A stretch of 64,000 nucleotides of DNA, from NCBI GenBank assembly GCA_002363865.1, contig DEWY01000011.1, forward strand, positions 2,263 to 66,262. The letters run 5' to 3'. A model generated the notes under the pieces. That model searched no databases. It had not been told where the DNA came from and saw only the letters and a program-made list of their open reading frames with translations. Origin of the DNA: Caulobacteraceae bacterium UBA3198 (GTDB taxonomy: Bacteria > Pseudomonadota > Alphaproteobacteria > Caulobacterales > Caulobacteraceae). This document shows, one piece after another, positions 1 through 10,742 of this stretch. Numbering within the stretch: the first letter of the stretch is position 1; each line of letters begins with the position of its first letter. The translations under genes and the position numbers were made by a program.

Positions 1-348
1 TGCCCCTTCCTGCGGCGCGGCGAGTGCGGCGGCAATATCTTTGCGGCTACAGCGGCAGGGATAGGTCAATCCACGTGAAGAAAGCGCCTCAACACTTTGA
101 TTATACACATCAAGATTTTCGGATTGCATCAGGGGTGGTGCATCCCATGTGATGCCCAGCCACGCCAGATCGTCCAACGCTTGGCGCATGTACTCGGGCT
201 TTGATCGCTCCAGATCCGTGTCTTCGAACCGCAGCAAGAAGCTGCCACCTTGGGAGCGCGCCATATCGTGGGCCACCAGCGCCGAATAGGCGTGCCCCAG
301 ATGCAGCGGCCCGGTGGGCGACGGCGCGAACCGGGTGCGAAAGCTCAT
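1..348 (-). CDS. gluQ: Glutamyl-Q tRNA(Asp) synthetase, N-terminal part (cut by window edge)
   Basis: GluQ-RS is a truncated glutamyl-tRNA synthetase paralogue that places glutamate on queuosine-34 of tRNA-Asp. About 116 residues are visible; the 3' part lies outside the window. The N-terminus reads MSFRTRFAPSPTGPLHLGHA, with the class I HIGH motif as HLGH, followed by RFEDTD. A CRCSRKDI stretch near residue 100 matches the start of the zinc-binding region of GluQ-RS. The ATG overlaps the trmFO stop as ATGA, so the two are probably translationally coupled. Positions 61-240 are only about 52% GC by hand count, with codons such as TCA, GGA, AGT and AAT that are rare in the neighbours, which suggests foreign ancestry or relaxed codon selection. 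Confidence 0.9.
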   Translation of the reverse strand, partial: MSFRTRFAPSPTGPLHLGHAYSALVAHDMARSQGGSFLLRFEDTDLERSKPEYMRQALDDLAWLGITWDAPPLMQSENLDVYNQSVEALSSRGLTYPCRCSRKDIAAALAAPQEGA

Positions 349-1727
349 GCTGCGGGCGTGGTGCCGTCCAACCAGTCCTGCCAGTCTGTCTTGGCGCGGT
401 CGGTGTAGGCTTTGTAGCGATCCTTGCGGCCGCGACGGCCCGATTTAAGCCCTTCGACAGGCGGAAACAGGCCGAAGTTCACGTTCATCGGCTGGAACGA
501 GCGCGCGCCGCCCACCTCTTCGCCCTCCAGGTGGCCGCCGGTGATGTGGCCGATCAAGGCGCCCAGGGCGGTCGTGGGCGGCGGCGGGGCGATCGGCGCG
601 CCGAGACGCTCGGCGGCGGCCAGGCGGCCGGCCATCAGGCCCACGGCGGCGCTTTCCACATAGCCCTCGACGCCGGTCACCTGGCCGGCGAACCGCAGCC
701 GCGGATCGACCTTGAGCCGCAGGGCGCTGTCCAGCAGCCGGGGACTGTTGATGAAGGTGTTGCGATGCAGGCCGCCCAGGCGGGCGAAGACGGCCTTTTC
801 CAGGCCCGGGATCATCCGGAAGATCTCGGTCTGGGCGCCGTGCTTCAGCTTGGTCTGGAAGCCGACCATGTTCCACAGGGTGCCCAGGGCATTGTCCTGC
901 CGCAGCTGGACCACCGCATAGGCCTTTTCGTCCGGCTTATGGGCGTTGGTCAGGCCGACGGGCTTCATGGGGCCGTGGCGCAGGGTCTCGCGGCCGCGCT
1001 CGGCCATGACCTCGATGGGCAGGCAACCGTCGAAATAGGGGACGTGCTCCCAGTCCTTGAATTCGGACTTCGGCCCGGCCAGCAGGGCGTCAATGAAGGC
1101 CTCGTACTGGTCCTTGTCCATCGGGCAGTTGATATAGGCCGCCGCATCGCCGCCAGGGCCCACCTTGTCGTACCGAGATTGGCGCCAGCAGACGTCCATG
1201 TTCACCGACTCCAGCGTCACGATGGGCGCGATGGCGTCGAAGAAGGACAGCTGGCCCTCGCCGGTCAGATCAAGGATCGCCTGCGACAGGGCCGGCGAGG
1301 TGAGCGGGCCGGTGGCGATGATGACGCTGTCCCAGGCCTCCGGCGGCAGACCGGCGACTTCGCCCCGGTCGAGGGTGATGTTGGGATGGGCCAGCAGCCT
1401 GGCGGTCACCGCGTCGGCGAACCCGTCGCGGTCGACGGCCAGGGCGCCGCCCGCCGGGACCTGATGGGCGTCGCCGCAGGACATGATGATCGAGTTCAGC
1501 CGGCGCATCTCGGCGTGGAGCAGCCCGACCGCGTTTCCGGCCCAGTCATCGGCCCGGAAAGAGTTGGAGCAGACCAGCTCGGCCAGCTTGTCGGTGTGGT
1601 GGGCGTCTGTGCCGCGCACCGGGCGCATTTCGTGCAGGACCACGGGGACGCCGGCCTGGGCGATCTGCCAGGCGGCCTCGGAACCGGCCAGGCCGCCGCC
1701 GATGACATGGATAGGAGAGAGGCTCAT
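345..1727 (-). CDS. trmFO: Methylenetetrahydrofolate-tRNA-(uracil-5-)-methyltransferase TrmFO
   Basis: FAD- and folate-dependent enzyme that makes 5-methyluridine at position 54 of the tRNA T-loop. The 460-residue protein has the FAD-binding GGGLAGSEAAWQ motif at residues 10-21. A conserved cysteine lies in LVCSNSFRADD (C53) and a second in the YINCPMDKDQY segment, matching the two functionally important cysteines of the family. The start at 1727 (MSLSPIHVIGG) fits the family N-terminus; the frame is open further upstream, but that part has no family resemblance. The stop overlaps the gluQ start, so two tRNA-modification genes are coupled. Alphaproteobacteria commonly use TrmFO instead of the SAM-dependent TrmA. 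Confidence 0.95.
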   Translation of the reverse strand: MSLSPIHVIGGGLAGSEAAWQIAQAGVPVVLHEMRPVRGTDAHHTDKLAELVCSNSFRADDWAGNAVGLLHAEMRRLNSIIMSCGDAHQVPAGGALAVDRDGFADAVTARLLAHPNITLDRGEVAGLPPEAWDSVIIATGPLTSPALSQAILDLTGEGQLSFFDAIAPIVTLESVNMDVCWRQSRYDKVGPGGDAAAYINCPMDKDQYEAFIDALLAGPKSEFKDWEHVPYFDGCLPIEVMAERGRETLRHGPMKPVGLTNAHKPDEKAYAVVQLRQDNALGTLWNMVGFQTKLKHGAQTEIFRMIPGLEKAVFARLGGLHRNTFINSPRLLDSALRLKVDPRLRFAGQVTGVEGYVESAAVGLMAGRLAAAERLGAPIAPPPPTTALGALIGHITGGHLEGEEVGGARSFQPMNVNFGLFPPVEGLKSGRRGRKDRYKAYTDRAKTDWQDWLDGTTPAA

Positions 1728-1864
1728 GAGGGACCCCATAGCAATGATCTGCACACTTCGCGAGCCGGCCCTTGCAGGCGCACCGGGCGCGCGCCTAGTT
1801 TCTCCGCCGATGGTCGGCGACTCCAGGCGTTTCAAGCCTTTGGGGCGCAGATCGGGGAGCTGAG

Positions 1865-2797
1865 ATGACCACCTTATCGCCGGGCGACGCCGCCTTTGAG
1901 GGCTTCCGACTGACCCAGGAATATCCCCGGGTCACGATGATCTGGGCGATCTTCCACCTATTGGTGTCCTTCGTCACCGCTACGGCCCTGATCCTCCTCG
2001 GGGGGGACGTGTTGCTGCAGGCTGAGAACGCCGCCGAGATGAGCCCGGCTGAATTTGCAGTCTTCATGCGCGAGATAGCGCCAACCTATATGACCTTGGC
2101 GCCCATCGGGCTGGTGGTCATGTCAGTGGCCGCCGCGGCGGTCTATCGACTGCAGCTGCGGCCGGAGGAAGCCGCCGGGAGCGGCCACCTGCGGTTCGGC
2201 GCTGACGAGGTCCGCCTCATCGTCCTGACGGTGATCTATTATCTGCTGACGATGGGCGGGGTCCTGGCCCTGTCCCTGGTCGCGGCCATCGCTGCAGCGG
2301 TGGCCTCCTTGGCGGGTCAGGGGGCGATGGCCGCAGTGGGGGGCGGGATGATGCTGTTCTTCGCCGGCCTCTGGGTGTTCGTCCTCGTGCGTCTATCCCT
2401 GGCGCCGGTTCTGACCTTCGATCAGCGCAGGCTGGTGGTCTTCGGCTCCTGGGCTTTGACGCGCGGACACTTCTGGAGGTTGTTCGGGACCTATCTGCTG
2501 GCGCTGCTCACCATCTTCGTCATCAGTCTTCTGGCCATGGTCATTTTTGCGGCGCTGGCGGCCATCGTCACCGTGGCCGCCGGCGGTGGTCTGGACGAGG
2601 TGGGGGAGGTGTTCCAGCCGGACTTCAGTTCGTTCGGCGCCTATATCTCGGCACAGACGCTGCTCTATCTGATATTCAACGCTGTCCTGACGGCCATCTT
2701 CTACCCGGCGGTGCTGACGCCGCAGGTGGTGGCCTATCTGACATTCCTGCCGGCGCCGGCCGACGGGCAGGAGGTTGGGTCAGACGGCTTCGTCTGA
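1865..2797 (+). CDS. Hypothetical polytopic inner-membrane protein
   Basis: Not assigned to a functional family. The 310-residue protein begins with a soluble segment of about 24 residues. It then shows roughly six hydrophobic stretches, near residues 25-47, 76-99, 118-150, 153-182, 203-238 and 263-293, some long enough to be double. It is Ala/Leu/Val-rich with no catalytic motif I recognise. The start is supported by a GGGGAG Shine-Dalgarno five bases before the ATG. It diverges from trmFO and converges on the glutathione transferase. A role in transport or envelope organisation would be a guess. Confidence 0.75.
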   Translation: MTTLSPGDAAFEGFRLTQEYPRVTMIWAIFHLLVSFVTATALILLGGDVLLQAENAAEMSPAEFAVFMREIAPTYMTLAPIGLVVMSVAAAAVYRLQLRPEEAAGSGHLRFGADEVRLIVLTVIYYLLTMGGVLALSLVAAIAAAVASLAGQGAMAAVGGGMMLFFAGLWVFVLVRLSLAPVLTFDQRRLVVFGSWALTRGHFWRLFGTYLLALLTIFVISLLAMVIFAALAAIVTVAAGGGLDEVGEVFQPDFSSFGAYISAQTLLYLIFNAVLTAIFYPAVLTPQVVAYLTFLPAPADGQEVGSDGFV

Positions 2798-2808
2798 CCC
2801 ATGGACCC

Positions 2809-3420
2809 TCAAGCCTGGGCGCTGGGGCGGGCGGTGACCCGCTGATGCCAGGCGGCCAGGTTGGCGTGCTCGGGGTTCATCTCCAGCCCGATCCAGGTGG
2901 CGAAATCCACCGTCGACAGGGCGCAGATGTCGGCGATCGTATAGTCGTGGCCGGCGATGTAGTCGCGGCAGGCCAGCTCGCGGTCGAGCCATTTCAGCGC
3001 GCTGGCATAGGCCTCGCGGTTGGACTCGCCGAAGTCCTTGAACTGGGTCAGCAGGGCGGCCGTGTAGGGATGGGCGTGCCGCCAGAAATTGCCGACGGGC
3101 GTCATCAGGACGAACTCCACCCGGCGGACCCACATGTCCACATGGGCCTTTTCCAGGGCGGTGCGGCCAAACAGCGGCGGCTCGGGGTTCGTCTCTTCGA
3201 AATAGCGGCAGATGGCGACGGTTTCGGAAATGGTCGCCCCGTCGTCCAGCTCCAGGGTGGGGATCTGGCCGAGCGAGTTCTTGGCCCGATAGTCGGTGGA
3301 CTTGTGCTCGCGCTTGCGCATGTCGACCGTGGTTTCCGGCAGGTTGATGCCCTTTTCCGCCAGGAAAATGCGGACGCGACGGGGGTTCGGCGCCGGCATG
3401 GGCGCGCCGTAGAGGATCAT
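2809..3420 (-). CDS. Glutathione S-transferase family protein
   Basis: Soluble 203-residue GST. The N-terminal thioredoxin-like domain (about residues 1-78) contains PNPRRVRIFLAEKG and the G-site segment SLGQIPTLELDDG followed by SETVAICRYF. The C-terminal all-alpha domain follows, with the DYTIADICALSTVDFA signature that caps the fold. I chose MILYGAP (3420) because GGAG lies six bases upstream in the RNA; a start four codons earlier is possible. Substrate unknown. The gene stands alone between two convergently or divergently arranged neighbours. A detoxification role is inferred from the family only. Confidence 0.9.
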   Translation of the reverse strand: MILYGAPMPAPNPRRVRIFLAEKGINLPETTVDMRKREHKSTDYRAKNSLGQIPTLELDDGATISETVAICRYFEETNPEPPLFGRTALEKAHVDMWVRRVEFVLMTPVGNFWRHAHPYTAALLTQFKDFGESNREAYASALKWLDRELACRDYIAGHDYTIADICALSTVDFATWIGLEMNPEHANLAAWHQRVTARPSAQA

Positions 3421-3495
3421 GGTCAGCTCCAAATCACTTAAACGAATGGAGCGAGGCTATTTCGAACAGCCGTTTACGGAAACCCTGACCTAGCG

Positions 3496-4296
3496 TCAGC
3501 CAAGGGCGGGCAGGTCCCGGGCGAGACCGGACGTCACCGCCGCCTCCCAGTCCGCCGGCCAGGTCGCGCCCCTGTCGGCGGCGACCCGGCGGGCGCGGGG
3601 CAGGAAACGGTCGCGCAGGTCTCGGTTGGCGGCCAACAGTTCGGCCTCGATCGCCCGGGGCGGGACCAGAGCCTCCAGCTCGGCGATCTGCTCGGTGGTC
3701 AGGAACGGATAGAGCTTCTTGGCGCCGCCGCGCTCGGCCGGACCTATGCCGTTCTCTTCCAGCATCAGCTCGATCAGCAGGCGGCGCAGATGGCCGACGC
3801 CGTCCTGCATCACAACCCATTCCCGGCGGCCCACCGCCACCGGCGCCAGGGAGAGAATGCGCAGGAATTCGGTGACCAGCGACTCGATCCGCTTGGCCGC
3901 CGCGGTCGGGTCTTGCGGCCGACTCTGCCGTTCCGGAGGCGCCTGGCCTGCGTCCCCGAACAGCAGCCTGACGCCAGCAAGGTCCTGGCGGGCGAATTCC
4001 TCCGGCGTGGTGAGCATGAGATCAAAGCGCATGAGGTCCGGCGTGGTCCCGTTCACCAGACGGCCGAACTGGGAGAGGCGCAGGATTGTGGCGGGCAGGG
4101 GACCGTCCGCGCGCATCAGGTCGCTGAGCAAGCCCGGCAAGTCATCGGCGGCCGACACTAGGGTGATGTCGATATCGCTCCAGGCGTCGCTCTGCCCGGC
4201 CCCCAGGCTGCCGGTCAGCCAGGCCGAACCGATGCGCGCTTCGGGCCGCAGCGCCGCCTCGAGCGCCTCCAGGAGGGATTGCTGATCCGGCGTCAC
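3496..4296 (-). CDS. Nucleotidyltransferase-domain protein
   Basis: The 266-residue protein has the polymerase-beta-like nucleotidyltransferase signature near the N-terminus: a Gly-Ser pair in WLTGSLGAG followed by SDIDITLV, whose Asp-x-Asp would bind metal. The rest is helical and resembles DUF4111/streptomycin-adenylyltransferase-type C-terminal domains only in general layout. Start is GTG at 4296 with GGAG about 12 bases upstream. It lies 19 bases behind the uvrA stop on the same strand, so it is probably the second gene of the SOS-controlled uvrA transcript. Possible roles are small-molecule adenylylation or a stand-alone antitoxin-type MNT domain; I cannot choose between them. Confidence 0.7.
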   Translation of the reverse strand: MTPDQQSLLEALEAALRPEARIGSAWLTGSLGAGQSDAWSDIDITLVSAADDLPGLLSDLMRADGPLPATILRLSQFGRLVNGTTPDLMRFDLMLTTPEEFARQDLAGVRLLFGDAGQAPPERQSRPQDPTAAAKRIESLVTEFLRILSLAPVAVGRREWVVMQDGVGHLRRLLIELMLEENGIGPAERGGAKKLYPFLTTEQIAELEALVPPRAIEAELLAANRDLRDRFLPRARRVAADRGATWPADWEAAVTSGLARDLPALG

Positions 4297-4315
4297 GGCG
4301 AGGGCGCTCCAGGCT

Positions 4316-7207
<2,892 letters not shown>

Positions 7208-7226
7208 GATTGTCCTGGAAGCCCTG

Positions 7227-7253
7227 CCGGCCGCCCAGGTTCCAGGCGGCCGG
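7227..7253 (-). other. Strong hairpin in the uvrA leader
   Basis: A perfect 9-base inverted repeat (CCGGCCGCC / GGCGGCCGG, nine-base loop) lies 20 bases before the uvrA ATG. It is inside the predicted uvrA leader and also downstream of the dipeptidase gene on the same strand. There is no T-run, so it could be a factor-assisted terminator for the dipeptidase transcript or a structured leader for uvrA. Confidence 0.5.
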
Positions 7254-7288
7254 TTTCTATGTAGTGCCGGGACTCAGAGATAACACGA

Positions 7289-7303
7289 GAACAAGGGGGG
7301 AAC
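7289..7303 (-). promoter_or_regulatory. LexA (SOS) box for uvrA
   Basis: On the minus strand this reads GTTC-CCCCCTT-GTTC, an exact match to the alphaproteobacterial LexA operator GTTC-N7-GTTC. It sits 82-96 bases before the uvrA start codon, between uvrA and the dipeptidase stop. It predicts SOS induction of uvrA and the nucleotidyltransferase gene behind it. Confidence 0.75.
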
Positions 7304-7313
7304 AAAGTCCCGC

Positions 7314-8519
7314 TCAACGGGTCGCTGCGGCCTGCACCTGCTCCATCACCCGCAGAACGTTTCCGCCCCAGAACTTGTCCAGATCGTCCTGGGTGAAGCC
7401 GGCGGCCACCAGTCGCGCCGTCAGCGCCGGGAAGGCTGTGACGTCTTCCAGACCTTCGATGCCGCCGCCGCCGTCGAAGTCGCCGGAGAGGCCCACATGG
7501 TCGATCCCGACGGTCTCCACCACGTGCAGGATGTGCTTCATCAGGTCGTCCATATTGGCCCGGGGCAGGGGGTATTGGGCCTCAATGGCCGCCCGCTCGG
7601 CCAGATAGGCGTCGCGCTGTTCGGGCTTCACATCCCGCTGCGGGCCGTACTTCTGGGCCAGCGCGGCCAAGGCGGCGTTGCGCTCGGGGATGCGCGGGGT
7701 CTCGACCATATAGCCGGAGAACGCATTGACCTGGATGACGCCGCCCTTGTCGGCCAGCTTGCGCAGCAGGTCGTCGGGGATGTTGCGGGGGTGGTCATAG
7801 ACGGCCTTCACGCCGGAGTGGGAGAGGACCAGCGGCGCCCGCGACAGGTCCAGCATCTGGTCCAGGGCCTGGTCTGAGGCGTGGCTCGGGTCGATGACGA
7901 TCCCCAGGTCGTTGGCGTGGCGCACGAAGGCCCGACCCTTATCGCTCAGGCCGCCGAACTCGGGGCCTTTGGGGTCGGTGGAGGAGTCGGCCAAGTCGTT
8001 ATTGGCGAAATGGACGGGCCCCATCATCCGTACGCCGAGCTTGTAGAAGGTCTCCATCAGCGACAGGTCGCCGGCCAACGGCGCGCCATTCTCCAGGCTG
8101 ATGAAGACGAACTTCTTGCCGGCGGCCAGGACCGCGCGGGCCTCGGCCGGGGTGGTCACCAGGGCGAAATGCTCATGGTGGCGGGCGGTCATCTGCAGGA
8201 TTTCGGCCGTGCGCGTGAGGGCGTGGTCGCGGGACCACATGTCGGCGACCGCGTCGCGGCCCCGCTGGGGGGTGAAGACCACGAAGACCCCGCCGTCGAC
8301 GCCGCCTTCGACCATGCGCGGATAGTCCACCTGGGTGCCGTCCACGGCGAAGTCGTGGCGGTCCATGATGCTCCAGCCGCTGGCCGAGAAGTTGGCTGGG
8401 GTGTCGAAGTGGGTGTCGAGCACGATCGCCTGCTCATGCATCTGGGCCGGGGTCTGGGCGTGGGCGGCGCTAGCGGCGGCGAGGACGAGGAGGCTGGCGA
8501 GCAGGGCGCGACGGGACAC
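7314..8519 (-). CDS. Membrane (renal-type) dipeptidase, peptidase family M19
   Basis: Exported zinc dipeptidase of 401 residues. The first 22 residues form a signal peptide ending AHA-Q. Family metal ligands are visible: His-x-Asp in LDTHFDTP (H37, D39), a glutamate in FISLENGAPL, and histidines in IDPSHASDQ and VLSHSGVKA. GDFDGGGGIEGLED near the C-terminus is also typical. The enzyme would cleave dipeptides, possibly D-amino-acid-containing or beta-lactam-like ones, in the periplasm. It is transcribed alone, followed by the LexA box and uvrA on the same strand. Confidence 0.92.
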   Translation of the reverse strand: MSRRALLASLLVLAAASAAHAQTPAQMHEQAIVLDTHFDTPANFSASGWSIMDRHDFAVDGTQVDYPRMVEGGVDGGVFVVFTPQRGRDAVADMWSRDHALTRTAEILQMTARHHEHFALVTTPAEARAVLAAGKKFVFISLENGAPLAGDLSLMETFYKLGVRMMGPVHFANNDLADSSTDPKGPEFGGLSDKGRAFVRHANDLGIVIDPSHASDQALDQMLDLSRAPLVLSHSGVKAVYDHPRNIPDDLLRKLADKGGVIQVNAFSGYMVETPRIPERNAALAALAQKYGPQRDVKPEQRDAYLAERAAIEAQYPLPRANMDDLMKHILHVVETVGIDHVGLSGDFDGGGGIEGLEDVTAFPALTARLVAAGFTQDDLDKFWGGNVLRVMEQVQAAATR

Positions 8520-8663
8520 GGGGCGGAACTCCTTGGATGTCTGAGCGCGCAGTTAGGGCCAGCCGCCGGAGCGGCGCAATGGCGAGGCGGCCCGGGCGGG
8601 GGAGATTTGCGCCCCAGGGCCCCATCGCCTATCTAGCGGTCACCCGACGAAGGAGTCCCCGAC

Positions 8664-8768
8664 ATGCGCCTCGCGACGCCCATCCGCCTCGCCCTGCCCG
8701 CAAACGTCGCCCGGACTGCGTCCCATGCCCTTCGTCACCCTGGATCGTCTGACCGCCAGAACCCCTGA
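8664..8768 (+). CDS. Possible 34-residue leader peptide overlapping the ABC-F start
   Basis: A short reading frame starts MRLATPIRLALPAN and ends in TGA 44 bases inside the ABC-F gene, in another frame. It has the best ribosome-binding site of the region (AAGGAG, about eight bases before its ATG). The ABC-F ATG at 8725 has only a weak GGA upstream. This arrangement would couple ABC-F translation to ribosomes on the leader, as is known for some antibiotic-resistance ABC-F genes regulated by attenuation. No homologue is recognised; it may be non-functional. Confidence 0.35.
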   Translation: MRLATPIRLALPANVARTASHALRHPGSSDRQNP

Positions 8769-10302
8769 CGGCCGCCTCCTCTTCGAAAACCTGACCCTGG
8801 CGCTCGGCGCCGAACGCACCGGCCTGGTCGGCGCCAATGGCGCGGGCAAGTCGACCCTTGTTCGCCTGATCCTGGGGGAAGCGACCCCGGCCGAGGGGTC
8901 GGTGAGCGTCAGCGGCCAGATCGGCGTGCTGCGCCAAAGGGCTGGGCCGCCCGAGGGACAGGTGGCCGACCTGATGGGACTCACCGAGCCCCTGGCGCGG
9001 CTCGCCCGCATCGCCGCGGGGACAGGTTCCGCCGAGGACCTCGATCTCGCCGACTGGACCTTGGAGACCCGGCTGGACGCAAGTCTGGAGCGTCTGGGCC
9101 TGGGCGGCCTGGACCTTTGGCGTCCCGCCGCCAGCCTGAGCGGCGGGGAGGCGACCCGCGCGGCCCTGGCCGGGCTCCTGGTTCAGAGGCCGGACCTGCT
9201 GATCCTGGATGAACCCACCAACGACCTCGACGCCGAGGGACGGGGCCTGATCGCCGAGGCGGTGGCGACCCACGGAGGCGGGGTGCTGGCGATCAGCCAT
9301 GACCGCGTCCTGCTGCGGAGGATGGATCAGATCCTGGAGCTGTCGAGCCTGGGACCGCAGCTCTATGGCGGCGACTATGACCACTATGTCGCGCGCAAGT
9401 CTGAGGCCGCCGCCGCCGCCCAGCGCGATCTGGAGTCAGCCCAGCAGGCGGCGGCCCAGGCGGCGCGGGATATCCAGACTGATCGCGAGCGAAAGGCCAG
9501 GAAAGACGCCGCCGGCGCGCGCTTCGCCGCCCGCCGGAGCGAGCCGAAAATCCTGCTGGGCGCCCAGGCCGAGCGCGCCCAGAACAGCTCAGGACGCCTC
9601 GACCGCCAGGCCGAGCGCCGCGCCGAGGCCGCCGCCGGACGGCTGGAGGCCGCCAAGGCGAGGGTTGAGGCCGCCCGCCGCCTGGGCTTTGATCTGCCCG
9701 CCAGCGGTCTCGCCGCCGGCAAGACCGTGTTGAGCGCCGAGAGGCTGGAGGTGCGCGCGCCGGACGGACGTGCGCTCATCAGCGGCCTCGACATGAAGAT
9801 CACCGGGCCAGAACGCCTGGCTCTGTGCGGCCCCAATGGGTCAGGCAAGTCGACCCTGCTGCGCGTGCTGAGCGGCCAGCAGGACCCCAGCCGCGGCGAG
9901 GTGCGCCTGGGGGTGACGCCGGACGTCTTCGACCAGCAGCTGCGCCTCTTTTGTCCGGACGAAACGCTCTTGGAGGCGTATCAGCGACTCAATCCGACGG
10001 CCGACCGCAACGCCGCCCAGGCGGCCCTGGCCCGGTTCCTGTTCCGCAACCGGGCGGCCGAGCGGAGAGTCGCTGAACTGAGCGGCGGGGAGCGCCTGCG
10101 CGCCGCCCTGGCCTGCGTCCTGATGCGGCCCGCCCCGCCCCAATTCCTGGTGCTGGACGAGCCCAGCAACCACCTGGACCTGGACTCCCTGGCGGCGGTG
10201 GAGGCGGCGCTCGGCGCCTATGACGGTGCGCTGCTGCTGGTCAGCCACGACGCCGACTTCCTGGCGGGAGTCGGCGTCCATCGGCAGATCCGGCTGGGCT
10301 AG
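8725..10302 (+). CDS. ABC-F family ATPase (ribosome-associated type)
   Basis: Cytosolic ABC protein of 525 residues with two nucleotide-binding domains and no membrane segment, the layout of ABC-F translation factors that act at the ribosomal E site. Domain 1: Walker A GANGAGKSTL near residue 37, signature LSGGEATRAAL, Walker B LLILDEPTNDLD. Domain 2: GPNGSGKSTLL near 372, LSGGERLRAAL, FLVLDEPSNHLD. The inter-domain linker (about residues 225-325) is Ala/Arg/Glu-rich and helical, as expected for the P-site-tRNA interaction motif. The start codon has a weak ribosome-binding site and overlaps a possible leader ORF. The stop overlaps the convergent thioesterase stop by four bases. Housekeeping versus drug-protective function cannot be decided from sequence alone. 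Confidence 0.9.
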   Translation: MPFVTLDRLTARTPDGRLLFENLTLALGAERTGLVGANGAGKSTLVRLILGEATPAEGSVSVSGQIGVLRQRAGPPEGQVADLMGLTEPLARLARIAAGTGSAEDLDLADWTLETRLDASLERLGLGGLDLWRPAASLSGGEATRAALAGLLVQRPDLLILDEPTNDLDAEGRGLIAEAVATHGGGVLAISHDRVLLRRMDQILELSSLGPQLYGGDYDHYVARKSEAAAAAQRDLESAQQAAAQAARDIQTDRERKARKDAAGARFAARRSEPKILLGAQAERAQNSSGRLDRQAERRAEAAAGRLEAAKARVEAARRLGFDLPASGLAAGKTVLSAERLEVRAPDGRALISGLDMKITGPERLALCGPNGSGKSTLLRVLSGQQDPSRGEVRLGVTPDVFDQQLRLFCPDETLLEAYQRLNPTADRNAAQAALARFLFRNRAAERRVAELSGGERLRAALACVLMRPAPPQFLVLDEPSNHLDLDSLAAVEAALGAYDGALLLVSHDADFLAGVGVHRQIRLG

Positions 10303-10742
10303 TCTTTGGCCGGCCTCGCGTCCCGGCGAACCTGCCGGAAGACCCCATTGGCCCGGGCGCAGGGGACGCCGTCCGCCCGGGCGAAGGCCTGGGCGAAGGC
10401 GAGCGTGCCGCCTGCGCGGACAAACTCGGTCTCGAAGGTCAGCCACTGGCCGATCTGCGCGGCTTCCAGGAAGTCGACAGTCATGTTGACCGTCAGCATG
10501 GAGGCCTCGCCCCCGGCCGCCTGGACACAGGACAGGCCCATGGCGTTGTCGCAGAGCGCCATGATCAGGCCTCCGTGGACGAAGCCCCGTCCGTTTACGT
10601 GTGGCTCGCGGGCCCAGAGACCGAGGACGACCGCCTGGGGCGTCGTGCGGGCATAGATCGGCGCCCAGGGATCGGTGAGGGGACTGGTCCGTCCGTGAAG
10701 GGCGAAGCCTTCGGGCGGCGGCTGGTCTGGAGCGACCACCAT
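10299..10742 (-). CDS. PaaI-type hotdog-fold acyl-CoA thioesterase
   Basis: 147-residue single-hotdog protein. The segment NGRGFVHGGLIMALCDNAMG matches the active-site helix of PaaI/YbgC-like thioesterases, where HGG and the downstream Asp are typical. The second half (MLTVNMTVDFLEAAQIG) is the expected beta-sheet. It would hydrolyse an acyl-CoA thioester in the cytosol; substrate unknown. Its ATG overlaps the ribH stop (ATGA), so it is co-transcribed and translationally coupled with riboflavin synthesis under the FMN riboswitch, an odd pairing that may be accidental. Confidence 0.85.
   Translation of the reverse strand: MVVAPDQPPPEGFALHGRTSPLTDPWAPIYARTTPQAVVLGLWAREPHVNGRGFVHGGLIMALCDNAMGLSCVQAAGGEASMLTVNMTVDFLEAAQIGQWLTFETEFVRAGGTLAFAQAFARADGVPCARANGVFRQVRRDARPAKD

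Noticed and set aside
201..1868. Long plus-strand reading frame across trmFO
   Set aside because: It is the antisense shadow of trmFO in GC-rich DNA; the minus-strand protein has all family motifs. The same applies to the other long frames opposite uvrA, the RND pump, fadE, fadJ and the TonB receptor.
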